This document shows positions 52,879 through 61,926 of a stretch of DNA of 64,000 nucleotides, piece by piece. The stretch lies in contig NZ_MCVI01000014.1 of the NCBI RefSeq assembly GCF_002873135.1, positions 98,657 to 162,656 of the forward strand, written 5' to 3'. This DNA is from Shewanella sp. 10N.286.48.A6. GTDB taxonomy: Bacteria; Pseudomonadota; Gammaproteobacteria; Enterobacterales; Shewanellaceae. Below the pieces are notes generated by a model. The model made no database searches, was not told the origin of the DNA, and saw only the letters and a list, made by a program, of their open reading frames with translations. Each line of letters starts with the position of its first letter. Position 1 is the first letter of the stretch. Both the position numbers and the translations under genes were made by a program.

Positions 52879-55800
52879 TTACTTCACGGAACGTTCAATA
52901 TCATTTTGCAGTTGGTTACCAATCTGCGTGCTTTTGTATAATTGAAATAGGTTCTCTTCATGAGAGTAGTTCAAATGAATAGGTCGTTCAATATCTTTGC
53001 TTTGTCCTTTTACTTGAACGGCTAATTGGGCATCGCCATTTTGTTGCATATCAAGTGTGCTTATTAGCTCGGAATACTGCAAGTGTTCTAATGCTTGCGC
53101 CACTATCTCTAAATGAGGTTGGCTTGCTTTCACTTGCTCAAGTGCTGGGTTATTAGAGACTTTGATTAAGCCGCCAGGGGCTCGGGCGGCTAAATGGCCT
53201 CCGGCAATATTAATTTTTCCATCAACTAAAGTCGCGGGTAAGACTCCGTCAAAGATCCCATCGGCATATACGCCTACTTGAGGCTGTGCAGCCAGTAAGG
53301 TTTGTAAACTAATGCCGTTAAGCATCAAATAGCCTTCTGACTTATCGTGTAATTTTAAAAAAAACTCAGGTATTAAAAACTCGCCATCCAGTAAATTGCC
53401 CCGTGCTGTTAAGTTGACGTCTGTATCACTTAAACCTGTGATTTCTTGTAACCAGTTCTTGGCAGGTATTTGCTCATTTTTACCTAATGAAATATCGGCT
53501 TTGAGATTGAGTTCATCTAAGTTTATGCCGACATAGGCGTTAGCAATGTTTAGCTCAGTTTGTTGACACAATAATCGACTTTGGCTGTAGGTTTTTGTTA
53601 ATAATTGTGAGCTATGGGCTTGTTGCCAGTTAAATTGGCATTGGGCATTGATACTGCCATTATCAAAAAACATTTCGTTGTACTGCGCCTCAACATCAGA
53701 GAGTGACTGAGTAAATTTCATTTCAAATAAGGATACCCCTTGGCTTTCAACAAGGGCAAAACCAGCATCCAATTTATTATGGCCTGCAATGGATAAATCA
53801 CTCGGCAGCATTTGAGTTTGCGCTAACACTCCAAGCAGAGGGGCTAAATCAGAGTCAGTGTGCCACTGACCGGCTAATGATAAAGGGTTATTATTTTTAG
53901 GTAGTTGCAGTAGGTGGTAGCTCGATAGTGCTAGCTCATCAAGTTGCCAAAGCTCTTTACCTGTGAGCAGCTGGCTGTGTAACTGCAGGTTTTGTTCAAG
54001 GGTTAAGCTGTCTAATCGCAGTAGTGGATAGCGGCGCAGTTTTGATTTAGTCGGGATCAATTTATCGATGCGGATATCGTTTAATTGCCAGATTAAATCA
54101 CTGCTATTGCGCTGATTTAATAATGACGTAAGTAAGCTTGGTTGGCTTTTGATGTCATTAGTTGAATTGTTACTAGCTAGATTCTTAGGCTGGTTCATAC
54201 TTGAAGGTAAGAGCTTTGAGGTTAATTCATCCACGGGTAACGTCGCTGGCATAAATAACTCAATTGCTTGTTTAGCATCAACAGCAAATTGGCCTAAATG
54301 TATTTCAAGCGATTCTTTGGCGTTAATCGTATCAGTTGCCGTGCTTAGATCTTGAAGATGAAACTTATCAAATCCGAATGAGAAGTCATTGAGCTTTATT
54401 TGGCTGCCGTCAATGGTTGAACTAAGCTCGCTAGCCCCTTGTTGTTGCCAGTTAAGTCCCTCAAAGGCGATAAGTTTGTTGGCAGATATTAAGCTTAAAT
54501 CACTAAGCTGTAATTGAGCGTTTTGTTTGAGGCTAACTTTGGTTGTGGGGTGATTTTGACTTAGCTGATGCTCAACAGCTAATTGGCCTGTTAAGCTTGC
54601 GCCATCAATAATTAAAGTACTGTCGACATTATCTAAGTGACTTAAATCAATTGGTTTAACTTGGTTGATATCAACATTTATTGCGCTTTTTACTTGGTAG
54701 TTTTCATTAGCAATAGCGGCGCTGTTATCAGTAAAAATGAGCTGAGTAGTAAGCAGTGGATGGGCTATTTGTGCATTGAATGAAGCTATATGTAAATCAT
54801 AATGGCTATTTGAGTTTGGGCTATCGTTAGCCAGTGTGATATCCATGTAAGTCGGTGAGTTAAACGCCAAAGACCAGTCAATAGTGGCGTCACCCTTAGG
54901 TAATCCTGTATTTGTCTCGGCGCTAAGCTTAGCAACTTGAGTCAGTAATGACTGTATATTGTTCTCACTTTGGTTTTTTTCGAGATTTTGGCGATCTTCG
55001 ACTTTTTGATTTACGTTGGCAACGCTATCTGCACGGTTACCTTGAATATCATTTAAGTAACCGCTGAGTTTTATAAGCGCCTTTGGGCTGGTGGATTGCT
55101 GCCACGAAAACGGCGCTAAAGAAATTGATACCCGCTGATTAGCATTATGTGTATCTTGTGGCTGATAATTAACCTCGAGGCTGATGGGCATTTCAGGTTT
55201 AAAGCTAATAGTACTATTAACGTTATTGTCAGCAGTTGGCGCGATTTCAATATTGCTAATTTCGTGATGACTGCTGATTGACCCACTTGGTAAATCTAAT
55301 CGTGTTTGCCCTAACCAGTTGCCATTAAATTGATAATTTGCCGCTGAAATAGGCGTTATTACAGGGGCTAAAGCTTGGGATAATAGTTGTAATCCCTGCT
55401 GTTCATCTGTATTCGTGGTGGCCGTTATTCTCTGAGTCACTGACTGTTCCAGCAATTGCAGGCTTTGGAGCACTTTATTGATATCGACATCGGAATTAAG
55501 CTGCCACTCACGTGGATTTAGGCTTAGCGCAATATCAATAAACTCTTGCTGTATAAGCAACAGCTTACCTGTCAGTATTGTTGAAGTTGAAGTAGCAAAA
55601 GATGTAGCAGCGCTTTTTTTACGACTTGTTTGATTAACTGCTATGTTTTGATTTTGACCACTGGCAGCAAGGCTTAAATTATGCGCCTCGATTAACGGCT
55701 GAGTTAAGTCTTTATCATCAGCCCAGTAAATATTTATCTTAGCCAGCTCAATGAACGGCAAATGATTGATACTCAGGCCGACATCAGCGTCAGTTGTTGC

Positions 55801-56187
55801 TTGGTTATCTTTACCCACAAAACGGCGCTTAAGAAATGAATAACCTAAGTTAACATCAATTCTTTCTACTGTAACAGCCTCAAAATCTTGTATTGTCAGA
55901 GCCATGTTTTTTAATGCGCCATAGCCATCGACTAATCTTAGCTCGGCATTGTGTAAGCTAATTACACTATCTTCATACTCAAGGGAGATAAATTTAAAAT
56001 TGAGTTTATTAACAGTATCAAAGCTAACCGCGAGATCTTTAACCTGAATATCATAAGCCGAGGTGAGGGTGTTAAGTACTTTTAAGGCGATAGGGCGAAA
56101 ATTTTGTTGCAGCACAAGCAAGCCTAATGCAATGGTAAAAAAGCATAGGATAAAGAATCGTTTAACAGTAAAAAGGCGAACTGTCAT
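52879..56187 (-). CDS. ydbH: AsmA-like intermembrane phospholipid-transport protein YdbH
   Basis: The 1102-residue protein has one N-terminal transmembrane segment (about residues 8-25) and then a long periplasmic, beta-rich body of repeated hydrophobic strands, with the AsmA-type C-terminal region ending near LNYSHEENLFQLYKS. AsmA-like proteins of this class (TamB, YdbH, YhdP) form lipid-carrying bridges between membranes, and YdbH works with YnbE. It is the first gene of ydbH-ynbE-ydbL. It is longer than E. coli YdbH by more than 200 residues, with Gln/Asn/Ser-rich insertions in the middle. Confidence 0.9.
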   Translation of the reverse strand: MTVRLFTVKRFFILCFFTIALGLLVLQQNFRPIALKVLNTLTSAYDIQVKDLAVSFDTVNKLNFKFISLEYEDSVISLHNAELRLVDGYGALKNMALTIQDFEAVTVERIDVNLGYSFLKRRFVGKDNQATTDADVGLSINHLPFIELAKINIYWADDKDLTQPLIEAHNLSLAASGQNQNIAVNQTSRKKSAATSFATSTSTILTGKLLLIQQEFIDIALSLNPREWQLNSDVDINKVLQSLQLLEQSVTQRITATTNTDEQQGLQLLSQALAPVITPISAANYQFNGNWLGQTRLDLPSGSISSHHEISNIEIAPTADNNVNSTISFKPEMPISLEVNYQPQDTHNANQRVSISLAPFSWQQSTSPKALIKLSGYLNDIQGNRADSVANVNQKVEDRQNLEKNQSENNIQSLLTQVAKLSAETNTGLPKGDATIDWSLAFNSPTYMDITLANDSPNSNSHYDLHIASFNAQIAHPLLTTQLIFTDNSAAIANENYQVKSAINVDINQVKPIDLSHLDNVDSTLIIDGASLTGQLAVEHQLSQNHPTTKVSLKQNAQLQLSDLSLISANKLIAFEGLNWQQQGASELSSTIDGSQIKLNDFSFGFDKFHLQDLSTATDTINAKESLEIHLGQFAVDAKQAIELFMPATLPVDELTSKLLPSSMNQPKNLASNNSTNDIKSQPSLLTSLLNQRNSSDLIWQLNDIRIDKLIPTKSKLRRYPLLRLDSLTLEQNLQLHSQLLTGKELWQLDELALSSYHLLQLPKNNNPLSLAGQWHTDSDLAPLLGVLAQTQMLPSDLSIAGHNKLDAGFALVESQGVSLFEMKFTQSLSDVEAQYNEMFFDNGSINAQCQFNWQQAHSSQLLTKTYSQSRLLCQQTELNIANAYVGINLDELNLKADISLGKNEQIPAKNWLQEITGLSDTDVNLTARGNLLDGEFLIPEFFLKLHDKSEGYLMLNGISLQTLLAAQPQVGVYADGIFDGVLPATLVDGKINIAGGHLAARAPGGLIKVSNNPALEQVKASQPHLEIVAQALEHLQYSELISTLDMQQNGDAQLAVQVKGQSKDIERPIHLNYSHEENLFQLYKSTQIGNQLQNDIERSVK

Positions 56188-56257
56188 TTGGGCTGAGTAG
56201 TCTTTTAAGATATTGATTGTAAGCTAGTTTATCACAGCAGTTTACTCGCTGATATCA

Positions 56258-56298
56258 CCCTGTTAACAACAGCAGGTTAAGCTGTGCTATTAACAGGG
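56258..56298 (-). terminator. Branched hairpin after the mutarotase gene
   Basis: CCCTGTTAA (56258-56266) pairs with TTAACAGGG (56290-56298), enclosing ACAGC/GCTGT. No strong T-run follows, so it is only a probable terminator or mRNA-end structure. Confidence 0.5.
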
Positions 56299-56320
56299 AA
56301 ATAACTGATGCAAATTATGC

Positions 56321-57166
56321 TTATCGCCAGCGAATGTGGGTTGTGAGGGTATGACTTTCACCTGCTTGCAAGTGAACTTCATCTTCTAATACGTTAGCCG
56401 CTTCAAGGCAAACCATAGTGAGATAGTCATTATCATTAAAGCGAGATAAACGCTGGGACTTATCAATCCACGGATTCCATAACACCGCAGACTGGCTGTT
56501 TTCACGGCTGACTTCAATATCACCAGCTGCAGTATGCAGTACCTGGGTTTGTGCTAAACCTGTATAAACTCGGTCAGTTTCACGGTCAAATAACACGTCG
56601 TCAGACTCTTGGGCAAAAGGGCCTTTGGCAAATTCTATGTATTTGGAATCTTTAAAGCCTGAGGCTTTAAGTTGATGAATATCCTCAATAGGAAAATAAC
56701 TGTGCAATGCTTGGGTAAAGTTAATTGGGTAATCAGCATTGTTTTTATTCACTATGCTGACAGTTAACGTTTCAGACAGTGAAAATAATACACTTACCTC
56801 AGTATCATGTGGCCAATACTGTTGCTGCTCGGCTGAAACTTTCAAGGTAAACACTAAATCAACAATTTGATTGCGCATTTTAACGGATGCTAAAGACCAT
56901 AAACTGGTGCGGGCAAAACCATGCTGCGGGAAACCTTCAATGTCACTGGCACCAAACCATGGCCAACATATTGGAATGCCGCCGCGAATACCGTTACCCG
57001 GCTGATAATCATCAGCATCAGAGACCCATAACAAAGGCGCTTTATCTTTGGGCTGGAAAAAATCTATTTGAGCCCCTTGATGAAATATACGTGCCTGACA
57101 AAGTGGGGTATTAACTTCGACAAATTCCAAACCGTTTGGGTGTTTTTTAGTGGTAACCGAACCCAT
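56321..57166 (-). CDS. yeaD: D-hexose-6-phosphate mutarotase
   Basis: The protein is an aldose-1-epimerase-like enzyme of the YeaD family, which interconverts the anomers of hexose-6-phosphates. Hallmarks are QARIFHQGAQI-type AxLxxxGA motif, GGIPICWPWFG, the catalytic His in QHGFARTSLW and the His in FTQALHSYF, with Glu in the final third (VCLEAANV). The 281-residue length is normal. It stands alone here; in E. coli it follows gapA. Confidence 0.93.
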   Translation of the reverse strand: MGSVTTKKHPNGLEFVEVNTPLCQARIFHQGAQIDFFQPKDKAPLLWVSDADDYQPGNGIRGGIPICWPWFGASDIEGFPQHGFARTSLWSLASVKMRNQIVDLVFTLKVSAEQQQYWPHDTEVSVLFSLSETLTVSIVNKNNADYPINFTQALHSYFPIEDIHQLKASGFKDSKYIEFAKGPFAQESDDVLFDRETDRVYTGLAQTQVLHTAAGDIEVSRENSQSAVLWNPWIDKSQRLSRFNDNDYLTMVCLEAANVLEDEVHLQAGESHTLTTHIRWR

Positions 57167-57355
57167 AATGCGTGTTCCTTGTTGTAGATATCGTTAGAGA
57201 AATAACTAAGCTCTAGCTTACAAAGTTTTGCGACATAACTTAAGCTATTTGGGCTTTGATTTTATGGTTTTAGTGTTCGGCAAAAGCGATAAGCAATAAT
57301 GCTAATGTTGCCGAGATTAAGTATTAAGTGATGCGCTTTAATATAATCATTTAAT

Positions 57356-57973
57356 TTAGCTGCGGCTGAAATGTAATAAGCGATTATTGGCCGGCATTGA
57401 GGTGTCGGCTTGTAAGCTTAGGCCTTGATCGCTTGCAAGTGATGTTATCCACTCTATATCTCTAATACCGCTTTGAGGGTTATTTTGCTTAAGCCACATA
57501 TCAAATTGCGCATTACTGTCGCTACTAAATTGACCTTGATAATTAAACGGCCCATAAATTGCGACATTAGCATGTAAATTAAGATATTGCCCTAAGCCTT
57601 CAAAAAAGGCGACTACCATAGATTCGCTCATAATGTGAAGAGTATTGGCGCTAAATAAACCATCAATGTTTGTCGCAATTTGTGCACTTGGCCAAGCCTT
57701 GGTGACATCAAGTTCGATTGCGGCTAGTAGGTTTTCAGGGCCTTCAATGTGGATGCGGCTATTAAGCTGGGCTAAGTAATCACTTTGATCGCTAGCTTGC
57801 CAGATTAAGTGAGGTAAATGTTTAGCAAAATAAACACAATGCTGACCAGTACCACTGCCGATTTCTAATACTTGTGTTGAACTTGAAAAAACCGACTTTA
57901 ACTCAGTTAAAATCGGTTTTTTATTATTTTCACAAGCTTGGGAAAACGGCAGTTGAGAGAGTTCGCTTAAGAT
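57356..57973 (-). CDS. DUF938 SAM-dependent methyltransferase-like protein without a canonical start
   Basis: An intact frame of 205 codons matches the DUF938 methyltransferase family: LPFSQACENNKKPIL, the SAM motif LEIGSGTGQHCVYFA, SANTLHIMS and YGPFNYQGQFSSDSNAQFD. But there is no ATG, GTG or TTG between its upstream end and an internal ATG at 57631, which would give 91 residues without the SAM motif. An ATC at 57973 has AAAAGG about 7 bp before it and overlaps the response-regulator stop, so a rare start is possible. A hairpin at 57886-57922 resembles a terminator. Either this is a start-loss mutation or noncanonical initiation. Confidence 0.6.
   Translation of the reverse strand: MLSELSQLPFSQACENNKKPILTELKSVFSSSTQVLEIGSGTGQHCVYFAKHLPHLIWQASDQSDYLAQLNSRIHIEGPENLLAAIELDVTKAWPSAQIATNIDGLFSANTLHIMSESMVVAFFEGLGQYLNLHANVAIYGPFNYQGQFSSDSNAQFDMWLKQNNPQSGIRDIEWITSLASDQGLSLQADTSMPANNRLLHFSRS
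57886..57922 (-). terminator. Terminator-like hairpin inside the DUF938 coding region
   Basis: On the minus strand a 12-base arm beginning CCGATTTT pairs fully with an arm ending AGTCGG (one G-U pair), with A6 before and T6 after, 45 nt after the response-regulator stop. On the plus strand the pairing has a C-A mismatch. It probably terminates the response-regulator transcript. Confidence 0.65.
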
Positions 57974-58629
57974 AGGTCGACCTTTTCCATTTCTAATTGC
58001 TGCAATGCGATAACTGCTTGGGTGCGGTTTCTCACCCCGAGTTTACGAAATATTGCTGTGGCATGGGCCTTAATTGTTGCTTCAGATACACCAAAGTCAT
58101 AGGCGATTTGCTTATTGAGTAAGCCTTCTGCAAACATTTGCAATACCCGATATTGCTGCGGGGTTAAGTCTGAAAGCTTACTGGCCATTTGGCTTGAAGG
58201 ATCATCAGAAACGGGGAGTACTTCAGTTCCTTTAGGCAGCCAAATATCTCCTTGAAGAACGCCATCAAGGGCTTCTTTAAGGGTATCCATAGATGCCGAC
58301 TTAGGAATAAAGCCTGAGCTACCGTAATGAATAGCACGACTGATGGTTTGGATATCTTCGTGAGCTGAAATCACCACCACAGGAATGTCAGGGTAATGGC
58401 CACGTAAATGTATTAGCGTAGAGTACCCATGGGATCCCGGCATTTGAAGATCAAGTAAAATGAGGTCAAGCTCACTGGCTTTATCATCAAGTATTTGTTG
58501 CAGCGCTTCAGCACTGTCTGCTTCAAACCAATTGGTACCTTGAAAGGCATTACTTAACGCTTGTCTTAATGCATTTCGAAATAATGGATGGTCATCGGCA
58601 ATAATTATATTTAAGTTATGTAGCTTCAT
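57967..58629 (-). CDS. LuxR/NarL-type response regulator
   Basis: The 220-residue regulator has a receiver domain (acidic pair in IIADDHPLF, phosphorylation Asp in LILLDLQMPGSHG, Lys in IPKSAS) and a C-terminal LuxR helix-turn-helix (LTPQQYRVLQMFAEGLLNKQIAYDFGVSEATIKAHATAIFRKLGVRNR). No sensor kinase is next to it, so the partner is unknown. Its 3' end overlaps the possible upstream end of the DUF938 gene by 7 bp, and the hairpin downstream is a plausible terminator. Confidence 0.94.
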   Translation of the reverse strand: MKLHNLNIIIADDHPLFRNALRQALSNAFQGTNWFEADSAEALQQILDDKASELDLILLDLQMPGSHGYSTLIHLRGHYPDIPVVVISAHEDIQTISRAIHYGSSGFIPKSASMDTLKEALDGVLQGDIWLPKGTEVLPVSDDPSSQMASKLSDLTPQQYRVLQMFAEGLLNKQIAYDFGVSEATIKAHATAIFRKLGVRNRTQAVIALQQLEMEKVDLS

Positions 58630-58803
58630 GGCTTTTTAATAGTCTTGTTTGCACGTGAAGAAGATTTAATGTAACAGATAAGTAAGATAAAATTCTAGGG
58701 TTTATCAAATACAAAGCGGCAAACGAACAATTTAACTCATTATTTTAGACTTTTGTCTAATAAGCTTATGGGTTAAAGGCATGATTGTACGTAAAAACAG
58801 AAA

Positions 58804-58836
58804 GTAACGGAGCGAAAGAGTCATTCCGTTACTTAA
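58804..58836. other. Inverted repeat downstream of the thioesterase gene
   Basis: AAGTAACGGA (58804-58813) pairs with TCCGTTACTT (58827-58836), 10 bp with a 13-nt loop. No T-run follows on either strand. It may be a weak terminator for the leftward gene, or an operator. Confidence 0.45.
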
Positions 58837-58917
58837 ACCTGCTTTTTGATAAGCAACTCGCCATTGAATAGGGTCAATCACGATTTATGATGGGCAGTTT
58901 TTTATAGCAATTTGAGT

Positions 58918-59352
58918 TTATGGCCACACTTGAGTTGGAGCGCGCTGCTCATCAACGGCGACGAATGTAAATACCCCGCGTATGGCATGCTCACGCTTGT
59001 CTTGATACATATCTTCAAGGAATATATTCACTTCAACTTTAATTGATGTGTTACCGACGTGGATAACGCGGGCAATTAACTCAGCTAAGCTACCTGCCGG
59101 TATCGCTTTTTTAAAATCAATGCGATCAGAACTAACAGTAACTAAAGACTTACGGCAAAAACGGGTGGCCGCAATAAAGGCGGTTTCATCCATCCACGCC
59201 AATGCATCGCCACCAAAAAGGGTGTTGTGATGGTTGGTATTGGAAGGGAAAATTGCTTTAATCACTCGCGACTCTGATTGTTCGATTCGCTTAGCGACAT
59301 CTTCATGAAAACTAAGCTGTGATGTGATTTCTGTTTGACTAGTGGAGGGCAT
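58918..59352 (-). CDS. Acyl-CoA thioesterase (hotdog fold)
   Basis: The 144-residue hotdog protein matches the YciA/ACOT-type thioesterases, which hydrolyse acyl-CoA. The hallmark is NHHNTLFGGDALAWMDETAFIAA, with the catalytic Asp in the helix after GG, followed by VTVSSDRIDFKKAIPAGSLAELIARV. The ATG at 59352 has AGG at good spacing; a TTG 14 codons earlier has none. Substrate range cannot be told. It stands alone. Confidence 0.88.
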   Translation of the reverse strand: MPSTSQTEITSQLSFHEDVAKRIEQSESRVIKAIFPSNTNHHNTLFGGDALAWMDETAFIAATRFCRKSLVTVSSDRIDFKKAIPAGSLAELIARVIHVGNTSIKVEVNIFLEDMYQDKREHAIRGVFTFVAVDEQRAPTQVWP

Positions 59353-59555
59353 ATAACGACCTAATATTATGCTTTTATGTGGCGGCTTCGCCAAGGTGGC
59401 GCGATTATACGTTTAAGCGGGAATAAAGGGTAGCTGTGCGAGGGAGTAGTAGCCTTAGATTAGCAAAGTTTAATTAATAATATGCACAAGTTTCATGAGC
59501 CTCTAACTTGTTTTAGGTTAAATCAACAAGGCCAATAACACAGGTCTTTAGTAGG

Positions 59556-60167
59556 CTAATACTTTAGCAATGTGGTACTAACCTGCGCTGCTGGTTTTTC
59601 TGAACTGCTTGGGGCAAATATCGTTACTATATATAAACGGTCAAATTCAGATTTTTCATTAATCTCAGTGCCGGGTTCGCCGCCCAGTAAATTCACCAGT
59701 TTAGGGGTGGTATTGCTGTGTCCAACCACTAATACCTTAGCGCCACTATTAAGCTGTAATTGGCTGGCAAATTCAGCTAACTCTCTGGGATTATAGTAAC
59801 TGATTTTGAGGTATTGTGAGTTAGCTGTTGGCAGCGCTGTTTGCTCTGTGCGCTGGTATTGAGTGCTATAAACGGCATCAAGCTTAATTGCTGATAAGGT
59901 ATTCGCTAAAGCAAGGGCGCGATTTTTACCTTGTTCTGTTAATTGTGGATCTTCACCAGTTTGTTTTTCACCATGGCGAACCAAAAAAATGGTGCTGGTT
60001 TTATGGGACGTTGATGCGCTAGCGTTAGACATAGCAGGAGTATTATGGCTATTTACCGCGGCGTTTTTTTCATTGGCTGTAGCGAGAATTGGCGAACTTA
60101 ATCCAATGAAAATTATCGATATGATGCTTAACTGAAATATAATTTTTACTGAAGGGTAGCTCATCAT
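59556..60167 (-). CDS. Periplasmic histidine phosphatase family protein
   Basis: The protein begins with a signal peptide (about residues 1-30) and continues with a histidine-phosphatase (phosphoglycerate-mutase-like) domain: the RHGE catalytic motif in FLVRHGEKQTGEDPQLTEQG, with a second His in VVGHSNTTP. SixA and related proteins are similar but cytosolic, so this is an exported relative. Substrate is unknown. It is followed at a distance by another leftward gene; a 28-bp minisatellite fills most of the upstream interval. Confidence 0.88.
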   Translation of the reverse strand: MMSYPSVKIIFQLSIISIIFIGLSSPILATANEKNAAVNSHNTPAMSNASASTSHKTSTIFLVRHGEKQTGEDPQLTEQGKNRALALANTLSAIKLDAVYSTQYQRTEQTALPTANSQYLKISYYNPRELAEFASQLQLNSGAKVLVVGHSNTTPKLVNLLGGEPGTEINEKSEFDRLYIVTIFAPSSSEKPAAQVSTTLLKY

Positions 60168-60228
60168 TTTATTATCGCTTTTCGGGGGGAGTTGTTGATT
60201 AAGTAATTAACGAGAGTCGCTTAATATT

Positions 60229-60440
60229 AGTCACTTAACCTTAGTCAAGTAACATGAGTCACCTTACATTAGTCAAATAACATGAGTCACTTTACCTTAG
60301 TCAAGTAACATGAGTCACTTAACTTTAGTAAAGTAACATGAGTCACTTAACCTTAGTAAAGTAATATGAGTCACTTAACCTTAGTAAAGTAACATGAGTC
60401 ACTTAACTTTAGTAAAGTAACATGAGTCACTTAACTTTAG
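60229..60440. repeat. 28-bp minisatellite, seven full copies plus a partial copy
   Basis: The unit is AGTCACTTAACCTTAGTAAA followed by GTAACATG. Copies run 60229-60256, 60257-60284, 60285-60312, 60313-60340, 60341-60368, 60369-60396 and 60397-60424, then a broken eighth to about 60440. Units differ at 1-4 positions, with the third to seventh most alike. Each unit seems to be two related 14-bp halves (AGTCACTTAACCTT and AGTAAAGTAACATG). The period is not a multiple of three, so it is noncoding. It lies upstream of the histidine phosphatase gene and downstream of the tonB-domain gene. Confidence 0.93.
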
Positions 60441-60559
60441 TCACTTAACATTAGACTAGGACAGCAATTAACGAGACTATTATTACTGTCTTAGCCTAGA
60501 TAAATAACTCAAGTGGCTAGCGATGGCTGACTTTAAAGAACAGTAGAATGTCCAATAAT

Positions 60560-61639
60560 TTATCCGATGGAAAAATCTAGTTGCAGGGTGGTTTCTGCTT
60601 CAACGGGTTTGCCATCAACAAATTTTGGCGCATAACGCCATTTCTCAAGTGCTTTTAATGCTTCTATTTCAAAGGATTTCCCACCCTTGGATTTTATCAC
60701 TTTAGGATTGGTGATAAAGCCATTTTTATCAATCGTTAATGATAATTGAACTAAGCCTTCTTTTCGTTGAATCAGCTTTGATCTGGGATAATTAGGGTTA
60801 GATCTAAATAGTGGTGTTTGCTCTTGATTAGCTTCCCATGGCGTCATATTTCCAATGGCTACGCAATGCTCGGTAGCCTTGGTTGGCTCATCTTGCAAGC
60901 TGTAAATTTCAACTAATTTAGCGTGAGCACTTAACTCGAAGGGATGGTCATAATCGAGCACGCTGTACTCTTTAATGGCTTGTAAAAGTTTAGTTTCAGC
61001 TTCAGAGTATTGTTTTTCCCAAAGTAATACTGAGCCGAGCAGATAGGTAGCATCGACTCTATCTGCAGAATTAGCCGGTAAATGCTGCACGTATATCGTT
61101 TCAGCATCAATTAGAAATTGCTTAACTCTAGAAGTATAAAACTCAGTATTCACCAAGCGTTTAAATGCCAGCATCAAGGTTTTAGCATGTAATAGTGGAT
61201 TGCCAGAGTCTTCACTAATATTTATTGCTTCATTGAGTAAAGATCTTGCTTGTTTGTTATTTGTAGTGGCATCGGCCAGTAAGGTGAGTGGATCAATTAA
61301 TTCTATATCGTCAATGGCGTCACCATTGGTACGATAAATATCTAAGGCCAATTGGTAAAAAGTCATTGCTTGTGATTTTTGCGCGTTTTTAGTTAACGCA
61401 GTAGCTAAATTTAAGGCAAAATTGGCGCTATTAATATTATCCTCGCCAAATTTGAGCTTACCTAAATCAAACGCTAACCGGGCATATTGTAGTTCTAACA
61501 CCGCATCATTATTTTCTAATGCTAAATTATAATCTTTAAATGCAGTATTAAAATCGCTGTTAGCAGCCAAAGATGTCACAGGCAAAAGTAAGCTACTAAC
61601 AAGTACAGCTATGGTTTTAAGAGATGACGATGATTTCAT
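60560..61639 (-). CDS. TonB C-terminal-domain protein with TPR-like region
   Basis: The protein has a signal peptide (cleavage near LAAN, residue 26), about 200 residues of helical, TPR-like repeats (DFNTAFKDYNLALENND, AMTFYQLALDIYR, AETKLLQAIKEY), and a TonB C-terminal domain (residues about 280-359, LVQLSLTIDKNGFITNPKVIKSKGG, then ALKALEKWRYAPKFVDGKPV). It has no transmembrane anchor and no proline-rich periplasmic spacer of classical TonB. It is therefore a TonB-domain protein, not the energy transducer itself. ExbB/ExbD genes are not adjacent. Confidence 0.88.
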   Translation of the reverse strand: MKSSSSLKTIAVLVSSLLLPVTSLAANSDFNTAFKDYNLALENNDAVLELQYARLAFDLGKLKFGEDNINSANFALNLATALTKNAQKSQAMTFYQLALDIYRTNGDAIDDIELIDPLTLLADATTNNKQARSLLNEAINISEDSGNPLLHAKTLMLAFKRLVNTEFYTSRVKQFLIDAETIYVQHLPANSADRVDATYLLGSVLLWEKQYSEAETKLLQAIKEYSVLDYDHPFELSAHAKLVEIYSLQDEPTKATEHCVAIGNMTPWEANQEQTPLFRSNPNYPRSKLIQRKEGLVQLSLTIDKNGFITNPKVIKSKGGKSFEIEALKALEKWRYAPKFVDGKPVEAETTLQLDFSIG

Positions 61640-61926
61640 GTAAATCCTTTTAAATAATCAATATTTTGTGCTTGATATTTTCCTTTAAGCTGGCAGTTTT
61701 TTTTACCTGAGTCAAACTTGCAAGCTGTTAGCGGCAAAAACATTGAGCTCATGGGGCAATAATTGTTTAAGGCTGTGGCGGCAAATCTATTTATAGGTAA
61801 CAGGTTTTTATCGGCAATTTATGTTGCTATTCCCGCTATCTCTACAATACTTAAAGCTTAAAGCATCATATTTTTGTTTTAAAAAGGCAAGGTTGGTTGT
61901 TCCAATGAACGATTCAAGGATGAAGT

